Assembly: GCA_905221545.1 (NCBI GenBank)
Contig: CAJNDO010000007.1
Location: 62,001 to 126,000, forward strand
DNA length: 64,000 nt
Direction: 5' to 3'
From: a bacterium
GTDB lineage: Bacteria > Bacillota > Bacilli > Lactobacillales > Streptococcaceae
Within the stretch, counting starts at the first letter, position 1, and each line of letters begins with the position of its first letter. A program made the position numbers and the translations under genes. This document shows, piece after piece, positions 16,879-25,415 of the stretch. A model generated the notes under the pieces. It was not told where the DNA came from, searched no databases, and saw nothing but the letters and a program-made list of their open reading frames with translations.

Positions 16879-17100
16879 ATGATTGAAATTACCTATCTAG
16901 ATGCCAGCAAGAACGAAAGAACTGTGACTTTCGAGTCTTATGAAGATTTTGATCGTTCACAACAAGCTTGCCTTATCGGCGTCGCAGACTACTACCCTGT
17001 CCAAAAATTAACTTACAACGGTCATGATTTGGACTACCATGGGACTTACGGAGATGTCTTCTTCTATCTCATGAAACAAGATTTAAGCCAATATAACTAA
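16879..17100 (+). CDS. DUF4649 family small protein
   Basis: A 73-residue soluble protein (MIEITYLDASKNERTVTFES start) matching the DUF4649 family of streptococci, for which I know no function. The middle carries DRSQQACLIGVADYYPVQKL and the end YGDVFFYLMKQDL. It has AAAGGAG before the ATG and ends 15 bases before trxA, so the two are co-transcribed. The link to thioredoxin suggests a role in redox or metabolic balance, by context only. Confidence 0.82.
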   Translation: MIEITYLDASKNERTVTFESYEDFDRSQQACLIGVADYYPVQKLTYNGHDLDYHGTYGDVFFYLMKQDLSQYN

Positions 17101-17115
17101 AAAAGGAGAAATACA

Positions 17116-17430
17116 ATGGCAAAAGCAATTACAGATGCAACATTCGAACAAGAAACAAAAGACGGTTTGGTCTTGGTAGACTTCTGGGCAACTTGGTGTG
17201 GTCCATGTCGTATGCAAGGTCCAATCTTGGATAAATTGTCTGAAGAACTTTCAGAAGATGTTTTGAAAATCGTTAAAATGGACGTTGATGAAAATCCAAA
17301 TACAGCTCGTGCTTTTGGAATCATGTCTATCCCAACTCTTCTCTTCAAAAAAGACGGCCAAGTGGTAAAACAAGTTGCTGGTGTTCACACAGCAGAACAA
17401 ATCAAGGCCATCGTTGCTGAATTGAGCTAA
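17116..17430 (+). CDS. trxA: Thioredoxin
   Basis: A 104-residue cytoplasmic dithiol oxidoreductase that reduces protein disulfides and supplies electrons to reductases. The active site WCGPC (WATWCGPCRM, about residues 28-37) and the cis-Pro loop SIPTLLFKKDGQ (about 72-83) are intact. AAAGGAG precedes the ATG. It is the second gene of a unit under a strong promoter next to a MarR-type operator, and it is followed directly by a terminator. Confidence 0.97.
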   Translation: MAKAITDATFEQETKDGLVLVDFWATWCGPCRMQGPILDKLSEELSEDVLKIVKMDVDENPNTARAFGIMSIPTLLFKKDGQVVKQVAGVHTAEQIKAIVAELS

Positions 17431-17436
17431 TCAAAC

Positions 17437-17471
17437 GAGAGACCAAATACTTGCTTTGGTCTCTTTTTTCT
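17437..17471 (+). terminator. trxA terminator
   Basis: AGAGACCAAA and TTTGGTCTCT form a perfect 10-bp stem around TACTTGC, followed by TTTTTC. Confidence 0.93.
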
Positions 17472-17477
17472 TGCCCT

Positions 17478-17506
17478 TTGCCATTTTTCAAAAAATATGC
17501 TAGACT
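17478..17506 (+). promoter_or_regulatory. que operon promoter
   Basis: TTGCCA (17478-17483), 17 bases, then TAGACT (17501-17506) preceded by TGC (extended -10). The start point would be about 17513, just before the preQ1-type leader. Confidence 0.65.
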
Positions 17507-17519
17507 GTAGGTAGAATAT

Positions 17520-17596
17520 TACGATGTTTGGGACATGCCATCGCTAAAAAAAACCTCTACTTGGTATTTTTTAGCTCCCTCAAGGGAGCTTTTTGC
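17520..17596 (+). promoter_or_regulatory. preQ1 riboswitch (class I-like) with terminator
   Basis: The leader of queCDEF shows a short stem CGATG / CATCG (17522-17526, 17539-17543) with a 12-base loop. An A-rich tail CTAAAAAAAACC (17544-17555) follows, the layout of the small preQ1-I pseudoknot aptamer. The tail can instead pair with GGTATTTTTTAG (17563-17574), and that arm runs into the terminator hairpin AGCTCCCT-CA-AGGGAGCT followed by TTTTT (17573-17594). This gives mutually exclusive states, so preQ1 binding would favour termination. The identification rests on structure and on the genes controlled; the exact class is less sure. Confidence 0.72.
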
Positions 17597-17631
17597 GTGC
17601 TCTGAACATTTCCCATTTTGGAAGGAGTACT

Positions 17632-18285
17632 ATGAAACGTCAATCAGCCTTGGTCGTCTTTAGTGGCGGTCAAGATTCCACAACCTGCCTCTTTTGGGCT
17701 AAAGAACGCTATGAAACAGTCGAAGCTGTCACCTTTGCCTACGGTCAACGTCATCATCTCGAAATTCAAGTTGCCCAAGAAATCGCTAAGGAACAAGGCA
17801 TTCGTCATCACATCCTCGATATGTCTCTGCTGGGGCAAATCACTGAAAATGCCTTGACTTCAGATTTAGAAATTGAGCAAAAAGAAGGAGAAATCCCTAA
17901 CACCTTCGTTGATGGTCGCAACCACCTCTTTCTATCCTTTGCGGCAGTTCTTGCTAAACAACGTGGCATTAAAGACATCGTGACAGGTGTCTGCGAAACA
18001 GACTTCTCTGGCTACCCCGATTGTCGAGATGTCTTTGTCAAATCCCTTAATGTGACGCTCAACCTGGCCATGGATTACGACTTCGTTATCCAAACGCCTC
18101 TCATGTGGCTGGACAAGGCTGAAACTTGGGAATTAGCCGACCAACTCGGTGCCTTTGACTATGTTCGCGAGAAGACCTTGACCTGCTACAATGGAATTAT
18201 CGGCAGTGGCTGTGGAGATTGCCCAGCCTGCCACCTACGTCAGCATGGTTTAGATGTCTATCTCTCACAGAAAGGAGAGGCTTAA
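17632..18285 (+). CDS. queC: 7-cyano-7-deazaguanine synthase QueC
   Basis: QueC converts 7-carboxy-7-deazaguanine to preQ0 using ATP and ammonia in queuosine biosynthesis. The ATG at 17632 (GGAAGGAG upstream) gives 217 residues. The PP-loop SGGQDSTT lies at residues 9-16. The C-terminal zinc site has four Cys in [19 protein letters not shown] (about 184-202). The gene is first in queCDEF behind a preQ1-type riboswitch; its stop overlaps the queD start (TAATG). Confidence 0.96.
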   Translation: MKRQSALVVFSGGQDSTTCLFWAKERYETVEAVTFAYGQRHHLEIQVAQEIAKEQGIRHHILDMSLLGQITENALTSDLEIEQKEGEIPNTFVDGRNHLFLSFAAVLAKQRGIKDIVTGVCETDFSGYPDCRDVFVKSLNVTLNLAMDYDFVIQTPLMWLDKAETWELADQLGAFDYVREKTLTCYNGIIGSGCGDCPACHLRQHGLDVYLSQKGEA

Positions 18286-18728
18286 TGTTTTTTGCACCCA
18301 AAGAAATCAAACAGGAAACTGGAGAGTCTCTGGTCTACAATCCTCACAGAACCTTGGTATCAAAAGAATTTACCTTTGATGCTGCCCACCACCTCTTTCA
18401 CTATGAAGGAAAATGCAAATCCCTGCACGGCCACACTTATCATCTGCAGATTGCTGTCAGTGGATTTTTAGATGAACGTGGTATGACCTACGATTTCGGA
18501 GACATCAAAGCTATTTACAAGAACTACTTAGAGCCCCACTTGGATCATCGCTATCTCAATGAAACTCTGCCTTATATGAACACGACTGCTGAAAATATGG
18601 TTTACTGGATTTTCCAAACCATGAGTCAAGAGTTACCTGACGAGCGCGGTCTCCGTTTGGAATACGTTCGCCTCTATGAGACTCCTACGGCCTTTGCGGA
18701 GTTTAGACGGGAGTGGTTGGATGACTAG
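18285..18728 (+). CDS. queD: 6-carboxytetrahydropterin synthase QueD
   Basis: QueD makes 6-carboxy-5,6,7,8-tetrahydropterin from dihydroneopterin triphosphate, the second step of queuosine synthesis. The 147 residues show the zinc-binding histidines AAHH (about 34-37) and HGHTYH (about 49-54) and the substrate-binding DFGDIKA. The N-terminus is about 20 residues longer than minimal QueD proteins. It overlaps queC at TAATG and queE by 8 bases. FolE, which supplies the precursor, is not in this window. Confidence 0.94.
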   Translation: MFFAPKEIKQETGESLVYNPHRTLVSKEFTFDAAHHLFHYEGKCKSLHGHTYHLQIAVSGFLDERGMTYDFGDIKAIYKNYLEPHLDHRYLNETLPYMNTTAENMVYWIFQTMSQELPDERGLRLEYVRLYETPTAFAEFRREWLDD

Positions 18729-19437
18729 GGAACGTGTCCTCAAACTACCAGTTCTGGAAATTTTTGGCCCAACCTTTCAAGGTGAAGGCCGTGCTATTGG
18801 GCAGAAAACCATGTTTGTCCGCACTGCCGGTTGCGACTACCACTGCGACTGGTGCGATTCTGCCTTTACTTGGGATGGTTCTGAAAAACCAACTCGCATG
18901 ACAGCTGACGAAGTCATTGCTGCCTTGGATAAACTAGGGAACTACGACTATGTAACCCTGTCTGGCGGAAATCCCGCTATCCTAGCAGCCAACATGGCTG
19001 AGCTAGTAACCAAACTCAAGGAACGTGGTGTCACTCTGGCTGTTGAGACTCAAGGATCCCGCTGGCAAAATTGGTTAAAAGATATCGACCAGGTCACTCT
19101 CAGTCCTAAACCTCCTTCATCTAAGATGGAGGTCAACTTCGAGACCTTAGACTTTATCGTTTCCCAATTGGATCCAGACAAGGTCACCTTTAAAATCCCT
19201 GTCTTTGACGACGCCGATTTAGCCTTTGCCAAAGGAATTCAAGAACGCTATCAACCAGATGTTCTCTTCTTATCTGCAGGAAATCCTGAGCCCAAGGCTA
19301 CAGGTAATATTGTCCAAGACCAACTGGACCGCCTCAAAGAACTCTGGGAGCGCGTCGCTGCTGACGACAGCTGGGGTAATGTCCGCGTCCTTCCTCAACT
19401 GCATACCCTCCTCTACGACAACCAACGTGGTGTTTAA
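18721..19437 (+). CDS. queE: 7-carboxy-7-deazaguanine synthase QueE
   Basis: QueE is a radical SAM enzyme that contracts the ring of carboxytetrahydropterin to 7-carboxy-7-deazaguanine. The 238 residues carry FGPTFQGEGRAIG (about 14-26) and the Fe-S cluster motif CDYHCDWC (Cys-x3-Cys-x2-Cys, about 37-44), followed by the SAM-binding SGGNPA. The usual glycine-rich GGEP is replaced by GGNP, as in QueE. The ATG at 18721 sits inside the queD end, so translation is coupled. Confidence 0.94.
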   Translation: MTRERVLKLPVLEIFGPTFQGEGRAIGQKTMFVRTAGCDYHCDWCDSAFTWDGSEKPTRMTADEVIAALDKLGNYDYVTLSGGNPAILAANMAELVTKLKERGVTLAVETQGSRWQNWLKDIDQVTLSPKPPSSKMEVNFETLDFIVSQLDPDKVTFKIPVFDDADLAFAKGIQERYQPDVLFLSAGNPEPKATGNIVQDQLDRLKELWERVAADDSWGNVRVLPQLHTLLYDNQRGV

Positions 19438-19455
19438 GATTAGAAAGAAAAAATC

Positions 19456-19947
19456 ATGTCACAACAAGAAGAAATGAAAAACCTAAGCCTCCTCGGCAAC
19501 AAAGAAACCAATTACATTTTCGAGTATCAACCAGAAGTCCTCGAATCCTTTGACAATCGTCATGTGGAAAATGACTATTTCATCAAATTCAACTGTCCTG
19601 AATTTACTTCCCTTTGCCCAATCACTGCTCAGCCAGACTTTGCGACCATTTATATTTCCTACATTCCTGACAAGCTCTGTGTCGAGTCAAAATCCCTCAA
19701 ACTCTACCTCTTTAGCTACCGAAATCATGGGGATTTTCACGAAAACTGTATCAATACCATCGGGAAAGACTTGGTCAACTTGCTAGACCCTCGCTATTTA
19801 GAAGTCTGGGGAAAATTCACTCCGCGCGGTGGCATTTCAATTGACCCTTACTACAACTATGGTAAACCAGGAACTAAGTATGAAGGCTTGGCAGAACAAC
19901 GCCTCTTCCAACACGACCTTTATCCAGAGAAAATTGATAACCGCTAA
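19456..19947 (+). CDS. queF: NADPH-dependent preQ0 reductase QueF
   Basis: QueF reduces the nitrile of preQ0 to preQ1, the base inserted into tRNA by Tgt. The 163 residues belong to the short (type I, YkvM-like) group. The catalytic Cys lies in [16 protein letters not shown] (about residues 50-65), and the NADPH/substrate motif [20 protein letters not shown] is around 75-94. It closes the que operon, 18 bases after queE, and a BOX element begins at the base after its stop codon. Confidence 0.96.
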   Translation: MSQQEEMKNLSLLGNKETNYIFEYQPEVLESFDNRHVENDYFIKFNCPEFTSLCPITAQPDFATIYISYIPDKLCVESKSLKLYLFSYRNHGDFHENCINTIGKDLVNLLDPRYLEVWGKFTPRGGISIDPYYNYGKPGTKYEGLAEQRLFQHDLYPEKIDNR

Positions 19948-20050
19948 TACTCTTCGAAGATCTCTTCAAACCGCGTCAACGTCGCCTTGCCGTACTCAAG
20001 TACAGCCTGCGGCTAGTTTCCTAGTTTGCTCTTTGATTTTCATTGAGTAT
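19948..20050 (+). repeat. BOX element, boxA-boxC form without boxB
   Basis: The boxA half starts TACTCTTCGAAGATCTCTTC and contains the reverse complement of the BOX-A core (GTCGCCTTGCCGTA). It is followed at once by the boxC half (CCTGCGGCTAGTTTCC, ending CATTGAGTA). The boxB module normally between them is absent, leaving about 102 bases with TACTC / GAGTA ends. BOX repeats are specific to S. pneumoniae and its close relatives, which supports the species-group assignment. Confidence 0.88.
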
Positions 20051-20059
20051 AAACAGATA

Positions 20060-20102
20060 CGAAAAAGCCCTGTTCCTCAAACTGAGGAGCAAGGCTTTTT
20101 GA
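20060..20102. terminator. Bidirectional terminator, queF / aquaporin
   Basis: AAAAAGCCCTGTTCCTC and GAGGAGCAAGGCTTTTT pair with small mismatches around AAACT between two convergent genes. A-run and T-run on the two sides allow use in both directions. Confidence 0.85.
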
Positions 20103-20109
20103 GTTTCAA

Positions 20110-20778
20110 TTATTCTTCTGTTCCAAGAAAGTTTTTCGCAACAAGGGCTGCAAGAATCCCACCAACGATTGGGGCAAGGATGAAAATCCATACTTGTTGA
20201 AGGGCTGCGCCACCTACCAAGACAGCAGGAGCCAAGCTACGAGCTGGATTTACTGAAAGTCCAGTAATGTTCAATCCAACAAGAATCATGGTCATCAATG
20301 ACAAACCAATTACCAAACCAGCAATCGCGCCATTTCCCTTGCTTTCTGAAGTCACGGTCATGATTACCAACACAAACAAGAAGGTTGCGATCACTTCAAA
20401 CAAGAAACCACCAAAGACAGTAACCCCGTTTGCCAAGGCATTTTCCCCAAGACTAGCAGTTGACATACCTGAGTTAGACAAGAGGAAGAATACTGCAGCT
20501 GACGCAAGGAAAGCTCCAACTACTTGTCCCAGAATGTAGTTTACAAGCTCAGAAGATGACAAACGTTTGTTCACAAACATAGCGATTGAAACAGCTGGGT
20601 TCAAGTGAGCACCTGAAACAGTTCCGATTGAGTAAGCAGCGACTACGATTGCCAGACCAAAGGCAAAAGCGATTCCAAGGTGACCTAGGCCATCAAGACC
20701 ATTTCCAAAAACAACAGCTCCTGTCCCGATGAACACAAGCATGAAAGTACCGATTAACTCAGCAACAAATTTTTTCAT
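20110..20778 (-). CDS. Aquaporin (MIP family)
   Basis: A 222-residue channel with six membrane spans and both half-helix motifs: NPA in SGAHLNPAVSIAM (about residue 62) and NPA in LSVNPARSLAPA (about 178). The aromatic/arginine region, with the second-NPA Arg conserved and the short loops, is closer to water-selective AqpZ than to glycerol facilitators, which usually have an Asp after the second NPA. The gene stands alone with AAAGGAG upstream and a shared terminator downstream. Confidence 0.92.
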   Translation of the reverse strand: MKKFVAELIGTFMLVFIGTGAVVFGNGLDGLGHLGIAFAFGLAIVVAAYSIGTVSGAHLNPAVSIAMFVNKRLSSSELVNYILGQVVGAFLASAAVFFLLSNSGMSTASLGENALANGVTVFGGFLFEVIATFLFVLVIMTVTSESKGNGAIAGLVIGLSLMTMILVGLNITGLSVNPARSLAPAVLVGGAALQQVWIFILAPIVGGILAALVAKNFLGTEE

Positions 20779-20884
20779 TTTCTTTCTCCTTTTTTCAAAA
20801 ACTAGATACTAGTCTATCAAAAGAGGGAAAGGGTTTCAAGAAAAGTGATTGGAATTTTTTTTTGAAAATATGACTCGCTTTTTC

Positions 20885-21682
20885 TTAATATTGAAAAAAC
20901 TGGATAGCTTCTTTCAAGTCATCTTGTAAACTATTTCTCTGGTTAAGTTGGACATAGACTTCCAATAGACAGGATCTGAAGTTGGAAAATTTGTAAAAAT
21001 CTTCCCTTTCTTCTATCGGAAAATCAACAGTTTTTATCCAAGAGGCTACTCGCTCTTGCGCTAACTTCCCTTGTAAAATCGGTTCATAAAGTACTCTGGC
21101 TAAACGCCAATCTTCATCATCTGTAAAACGAATCGCAATTCTTTTAAACAGTTGGCCAAGTATGTCAAATACTTCATGAATTCTGTTTTTAGGAAAGTCT
21201 GGATGACAAACTACCTCTGTCAGTAAATCGGCTCCATGTGCAAAAGCGTGAACCCAACCATACTGACTTGAAAAACCTGTCGTGTCTTTTTCTTTTGAAA
21301 GATAGTGCAAACCTTGATTTAAAAGGACATTGCGAATTTCTGCTTTTAATCCCTGATAAAAACCCGATTGCTGGTTAGCATCTGCAGATAAGAGGTTTGC
21401 ATAAACAAGTGCCCTAAAAGAACGTTCAAGGGTTGACAGGTCTACCTTATCAATCTCTTTGTCTAGTCCTCCATCAGCTGAGACTACTTTAGCAATAAAA
21501 TGAAATTGTTCCTGTGTAAATAGCTCTTCCTGAATTCCTCTAGCAAAGCTTGTAAAAACAAGGTCATCTCGAATTTCTGGAGAAGGATCTCCCAAATGGT
21601 CAAGCAACCACTGGATTTCTTCCTGATGATAACTTGGTTTTTCTTCTGCTATTTTTCTAAGTAACTCTTGATACATGGTCAA
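20885..21682 (-). CDS. DUF2785 domain protein
   Basis: A 265-residue soluble, largely helical protein of the DUF2785 family. Key segments are the N-terminal LGDPSPEIRDDLVF (about 31-44), SFRALVYANLLSAD (about 88-101) and the conserved YGWVHAFAHGADLL (about 141-154). Its His-rich motif hints at metal binding, but no activity is known to me. It is a single gene; an upstream 200-base gap separates it from pepF and holds a degenerate small gene. Confidence 0.82.
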   Translation of the reverse strand: MTMYQELLRKIAEEKPSYHQEEIQWLLDHLGDPSPEIRDDLVFTSFARGIQEELFTQEQFHFIAKVVSADGGLDKEIDKVDLSTLERSFRALVYANLLSADANQQSGFYQGLKAEIRNVLLNQGLHYLSKEKDTTGFSSQYGWVHAFAHGADLLTEVVCHPDFPKNRIHEVFDILGQLFKRIAIRFTDDEDWRLARVLYEPILQGKLAQERVASWIKTVDFPIEEREDFYKFSNFRSCLLEVYVQLNQRNSLQDDLKEAIQFFQY

Positions 21683-21743
21683 TACCTCTACATTTCTAGC
21701 AACTGTTCAAAAAGCCATCCTTAAATGACTTAATATTGAATTC

Positions 21744-21885
21744 TTAATTAAACACAATCTGATAAAAAATGAAGTAAATAAGGATTAATACCAACTCTAC
21801 CGCAAGTTCAAATTTAACATCACGATCTTCAAATAGCTACAGCTAAGCCAAGTATAATGACGCTTAACAAGCCCATAAACATCAT
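21744..21885 (-). pseudogene. Frameshifted small membrane protein gene after pepF
   Basis: On the minus strand ATG at 21885 opens MMFMGLLSVIILGLAVAI and then meets TGA. Skipping one base at the TTT (near 21831) the frame continues as EDRDVKFELAVELVLILIYF and on to a TAA at 21744. The joined product would be about 46 residues with a hydrophobic segment at each end, so this looks like a small membrane protein broken by a one-base insertion. AGGGG at the pepF stop could serve as ribosome site. A sequencing error or a real pseudogene would look the same. Confidence 0.4.
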
Positions 21886-21898
21886 TCTAGAACAACCC

Positions 21899-23695
21899 CT
21901 ACTCTCCCAACTGGGCACTGTAGGCGATAATCTGGTCAACTGTGTCTGACAAGAATTGGATGGTATCACGGAGTGGTTTGTCTGTTGAGATATCAGCACC
22001 GATAATCATGGCTGACTCAAGCGGTGTCTTGCTACCACCTGATTTGAGGAGATTGAGCCAGTCTTCAGCTCCAGTTTCGGAATGTTTCAAATGAAGGTAA
22101 CCAGCAGTCGAGATGACTAGTCCAGCTGAGTAGGTGTAACTATACAAGCCCATGTAGTAGTGAGCTTGGCGCATCCAAGTCAGAGCCGCATCGTCGTCAA
22201 CTTCAATAGCATCTCCCCAGAAATCCGTCAAAACTTCCTTCATAATACTGTTGAGTTTGCTTGCCCCGAAGGTTTCCCCTTCTTCAATCAGTGTATACAC
22301 CTTACGCTGGAAGGCTGCTTCCAAGAGATGGGTAATGAAATTATGGAAGTAAGTGTCTGTTAAGCGGTGGGCAAGGGCGAAGCGTTTTTGACGAGGGTCG
22401 TCAGACTGGTGCTCCAAATAATCACTGAGAAGTAATTCATTGAAAGTTGACGGTGCCTCAACATAGTAGGTCGACATATGGGCATTGAAGTAGCTCTGGT
22501 GATTATCTGAAAAGATGAATTGACCAGAATGCCCGATTTCATGAATCAAGGTATAAACATCGCTCAAACGACCTGTCCAGCTCATGAGTACATAAGGGTG
22601 CACGCGATATGGATCCGCCGCATAACCGCCGGAATCCTTGCCACTGTTAGCAGCAAAGTCCACCCAGCGCTCTTCTTGATAGCGAGCAACTTCCTGACAA
22701 TATTCTTTCCCCAAAGGTTCTACCGACTTCATGACCAAATCATAGCCGTCGTCAATGGTCACTTCAGGATTGAGGGCGCTGTCCAAGTCCAATTTCCAGT
22801 CTGCAAAGGTCATCTTTTCAAGACCATTTACCTTGGCAACATGCTTGAGATATCTCTGAGCAACTGGCGCAAAATCCTTCATGATGAGGTCAATCTGGCG
22901 GTCAAACATGGCACGGTCTACTTCCTGTTCAGCTAGAAGATAATCAAAGACGGAGTCATAGCCCTTCATATCTGCCAATAGTTTTTCAGACTTAACCTGA
23001 GCTAGATAGGCTGCCGCAGCTGTATTTTGGTGCTTACGAAGTCCCTCTGAGAAGGAACGGAAGGATTTCTCTCGAACCTCAGCATCCTCGTGATTTTGGT
23101 AGAAGTTTTCATAGGTAACAAAGCTGTTTTTGTAGGTTTTGCCATTGACTTCAAAGTCAGTCATTTCAAAATCTCCAGCTCGCATCTTAGTGTAAATATC
23201 CTGCGGACTGTAGAAAACTTCACCCAGATTGGTCAAGGCCTTCTCCACATCTGCCCCTAGATAGTGGGCTTTTTTAATTTTGGCCTGACGAATAGCTGCC
23301 GTCAAGTGAGGCAATTCACCCAAACGGTCCAAGACTTCCTCGTCTGCAGCCACCAAGGCATCATCAAAGAAGGTCAAAGCTACGCTGGCATCCGTTTCAA
23401 ATTCCATCCCAGCTTGGGCAATATTAGCAAATTCTTCATTGCTATAGTCTGTCGTCTGCGGCATAAAACCATAGTTGCCAATATGGCTCATCTGAATGTA
23501 AATTTGCTCCAATTCCGCAAAGGCCTTTTCAAAATCCTCAAAAGTATGAAGATTGCCCTTGTAATCACGGCTAAACTGGTTGATGTCTTCGCGAGCTTTC
23601 TCGATTGCACGCAAGAAATCCTCACGGTCTTGGTATAGGGCTGTTAAATCCCAAAGTTCCTTTTCTGGAAATTCTGAACGGTGTTTTTGTTCCAT
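21899..23695 (-). CDS. pepF: Oligoendopeptidase F (M3B metallopeptidase)
   Basis: A cytoplasmic zinc metallopeptidase that degrades medium-size peptides, including signal-peptide remnants and in streptococci the type sometimes called PepB. The 598 residues include the catalytic HEIGH (residues 385-389) with the third ligand Glu in a downstream EAPSTFNE motif (about 413-420), plus the PYVLMSWTG region typical of M3. The length is normal. It ends the rsmE/prmA-linked minus-strand run and may influence the turnover of small peptides, including pheromone remnants. Confidence 0.95.
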   Translation of the reverse strand: MEQKHRSEFPEKELWDLTALYQDREDFLRAIEKAREDINQFSRDYKGNLHTFEDFEKAFAELEQIYIQMSHIGNYGFMPQTTDYSNEEFANIAQAGMEFETDASVALTFFDDALVAADEEVLDRLGELPHLTAAIRQAKIKKAHYLGADVEKALTNLGEVFYSPQDIYTKMRAGDFEMTDFEVNGKTYKNSFVTYENFYQNHEDAEVREKSFRSFSEGLRKHQNTAAAAYLAQVKSEKLLADMKGYDSVFDYLLAEQEVDRAMFDRQIDLIMKDFAPVAQRYLKHVAKVNGLEKMTFADWKLDLDSALNPEVTIDDGYDLVMKSVEPLGKEYCQEVARYQEERWVDFAANSGKDSGGYAADPYRVHPYVLMSWTGRLSDVYTLIHEIGHSGQFIFSDNHQSYFNAHMSTYYVEAPSTFNELLLSDYLEHQSDDPRQKRFALAHRLTDTYFHNFITHLLEAAFQRKVYTLIEEGETFGASKLNSIMKEVLTDFWGDAIEVDDDAALTWMRQAHYYMGLYSYTYSAGLVISTAGYLHLKHSETGAEDWLNLLKSGGSKTPLESAMIIGADISTDKPLRDTIQFLSDTVDQIIAYSAQLGE

Positions 23696-23705
23696 TTTCT
23701 TCCTC

Positions 23706-24449
23706 TTATTTCTCTAATTCTAATAAAACACTAAGGGCTGATAAGGCGTAAAGTGGTGCCGTTTCTGCTCGTAGGATACGAGGGCCAAGTCCTGCCAAGA
23801 CCGCTCCTTTAGTTTCAAAACTCTCAATTTCTGCAGGTGAGAGACCGCCTTCTGGTCCAAATATAAAGAGCAATTTGGCTCCTTTTGCAAGACCAGAGAC
23901 TGCTTTGATAAGCTCAGCGACTTCTCCTTCTTTAGCTGATTCTTCATAGGCTACTACGATAGAGTCAAACTGGTCCAATTGTGCTAGAAAGTCAGCCTTT
24001 TTCTCAAACAGCTTGATACTTGGAACGAAGTTACGCTTGCTTTGTTCGGCCGCTCCGAGGGCGATTTTTTCTAACTTCTCAACCTTTTTACCCAATTTCT
24101 TGCCATCCCATTTGGCAACTGACCAGTCAGCAGGAAAGGCCCAGATTTGGCTGGCGCCTAGTTCTGTTACTTTCTGAGTAATAAACTCCAGCTTGTCTCC
24201 CTTGGGAAAACCTGATGCTATGGTCACTTGGATTGGTAGTTCTACATTGTCAGTTAATTCTTGTACCAACTCAAACTGACGGGCTTCCACATCCAGCACG
24301 CGCGCCAAACGCTTGATGCCATCATCAAAGACCAAGGTCACCTCATCATCTCCCTTCAGGCGCATGACCTGAAACATATGCTTGCTGGTTTCCTTGTCCT
24401 CGATGGTGACAGGAGAGATAGCACTGCCTTTTACAAAATACTGCTGCAT
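23706..24449 (-). CDS. rsmE: 16S rRNA m3U1498 methyltransferase RsmE
   Basis: RsmE methylates N3 of U1498 in 16S rRNA with SAM. The 247 residues from ATG 24449 (GGAGG 5 bases upstream) have the N-terminal PUA-like part (MQQYFVKG) and the C-terminal SPOUT knot with LLFIFGPEGGLSPAEIE (about 190-206) and LGPRILRAETAPLYALSAL (about 222-240). An alternative ATG at 24461 would precede the ribosome site and is rejected. It starts 2 bases after prmA, a conserved prmA-rsmE pair. Confidence 0.95.
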   Translation of the reverse strand: MQQYFVKGSAISPVTIEDKETSKHMFQVMRLKGDDEVTLVFDDGIKRLARVLDVEARQFELVQELTDNVELPIQVTIASGFPKGDKLEFITQKVTELGASQIWAFPADWSVAKWDGKKLGKKVEKLEKIALGAAEQSKRNFVPSIKLFEKKADFLAQLDQFDSIVVAYEESAKEGEVAELIKAVSGLAKGAKLLFIFGPEGGLSPAEIESFETKGAVLAGLGPRILRAETAPLYALSALSVLLELEK

Positions 24450-24450
24450 G

Positions 24451-25401
24451 CTAGCCTCCAATCACACCTGAAATATCCTTGGTCTTCTTAAAGACACAGG
24501 CATTCCATTCCCCTTGAATCATGTGGGTTTCAAGGAAAAATCCAGCTGACTCAGCCGACTCGCGCACCATATCCCACTTGTCCTTGATAATGCCACTCAT
24601 GATCAGGTAGCCTTCATCCTTGACCAAGCGATAGGCATCGTCCGTCAAATGAATGAGAATATCCGCCAAGATATTAGCTACAATCACATCTGCCTCAATC
24701 TCAACACCCTTAAGCAAATCACCTGCAGCTACACGGATATTTTCCATGCCAGGGTTGAGCTCAATATTTTCCTGAGCCACACGAACCGCTACATCATCCA
24801 GGTCGTAGGCAAAGATTTCCTTAGCACCAAGCAGCGAACTGGCAATGGAGAGAACCCCTGAACCAGTCCCCACATCTATCACCGTTTCGCCACCACGAAG
24901 GACCTGCTCCAAGGCAAAGAGGCTCATCTTAGTGGTTGGATGGGTCCCCGTACCAAAAGCCATACCTGGATCCAGCTTGATAATCTTTTCTCCCGCAGTC
25001 GCCTCATAGTCCGTCCAAGACGGTACGATGGTCAAATCATGAGTGATACGAGCTGGTTCATAGTACTTCTTCCAGTTGTCCGCCCAGTCTTCCTCAGCCA
25101 AGGCAGTCGTCCCCATCTTGACCTCTCCCAAATCCATAAAATCGGTCAATTCTGCCAGGCGAGCCTGCAAATCCGCCTCAACCACTGCCACATCAATCGT
25201 ATCAGGATAGTAGGCTGTCACCACGATTTCTTCTTGCTGCTCGACCTCTGGGAAAATCTCACCGAAACGATCCACATTTCCCACATAGTCCATACTGTCT
25301 TCGATTGCGACTCCTTGAGCTCCCAGCTCAATCAAGAGATTGGAAACCAACTCCTCTCCCTCACGCTTCACTGTAACTTTTAACTCTTGCCATGTTTCCA
25401 T
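24451..25401 (-). CDS. prmA: Ribosomal protein L11 methyltransferase PrmA
   Basis: PrmA trimethylates ribosomal protein L11. The 316 residues comprise a substrate-recognition N-terminal domain and a Rossmann methyltransferase domain with the SAM motif [15 protein letters not shown] (about 177-191), [15 protein letters not shown] just before it, and the catalytic-loop [10 protein letters not shown]. The gene leads into rsmE with a 1-base gap, forming a ribosome-modification pair. Confidence 0.96.
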   Translation of the reverse strand: METWQELKVTVKREGEELVSNLLIELGAQGVAIEDSMDYVGNVDRFGEIFPEVEQQEEIVVTAYYPDTIDVAVVEADLQARLAELTDFMDLGEVKMGTTALAEEDWADNWKKYYEPARITHDLTIVPSWTDYEATAGEKIIKLDPGMAFGTGTHPTTKMSLFALEQVLRGGETVIDVGTGSGVLSIASSLLGAKEIFAYDLDDVAVRVAQENIELNPGMENIRVAAGDLLKGVEIEADVIVANILADILIHLTDDAYRLVKDEGYLIMSGIIKDKWDMVRESAESAGFFLETHMIQGEWNACVFKKTKDISGVIGG

Positions 25402-25415
25402 TTAATTTTTCCTTA

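Noticed and set aside
17520..17596. preQ1-II riboswitch
   Set aside because: The longer multi-stem class II pattern with its downstream hairpin before the ribosome site is not present; the small stem plus A-rich tail fits class I better.
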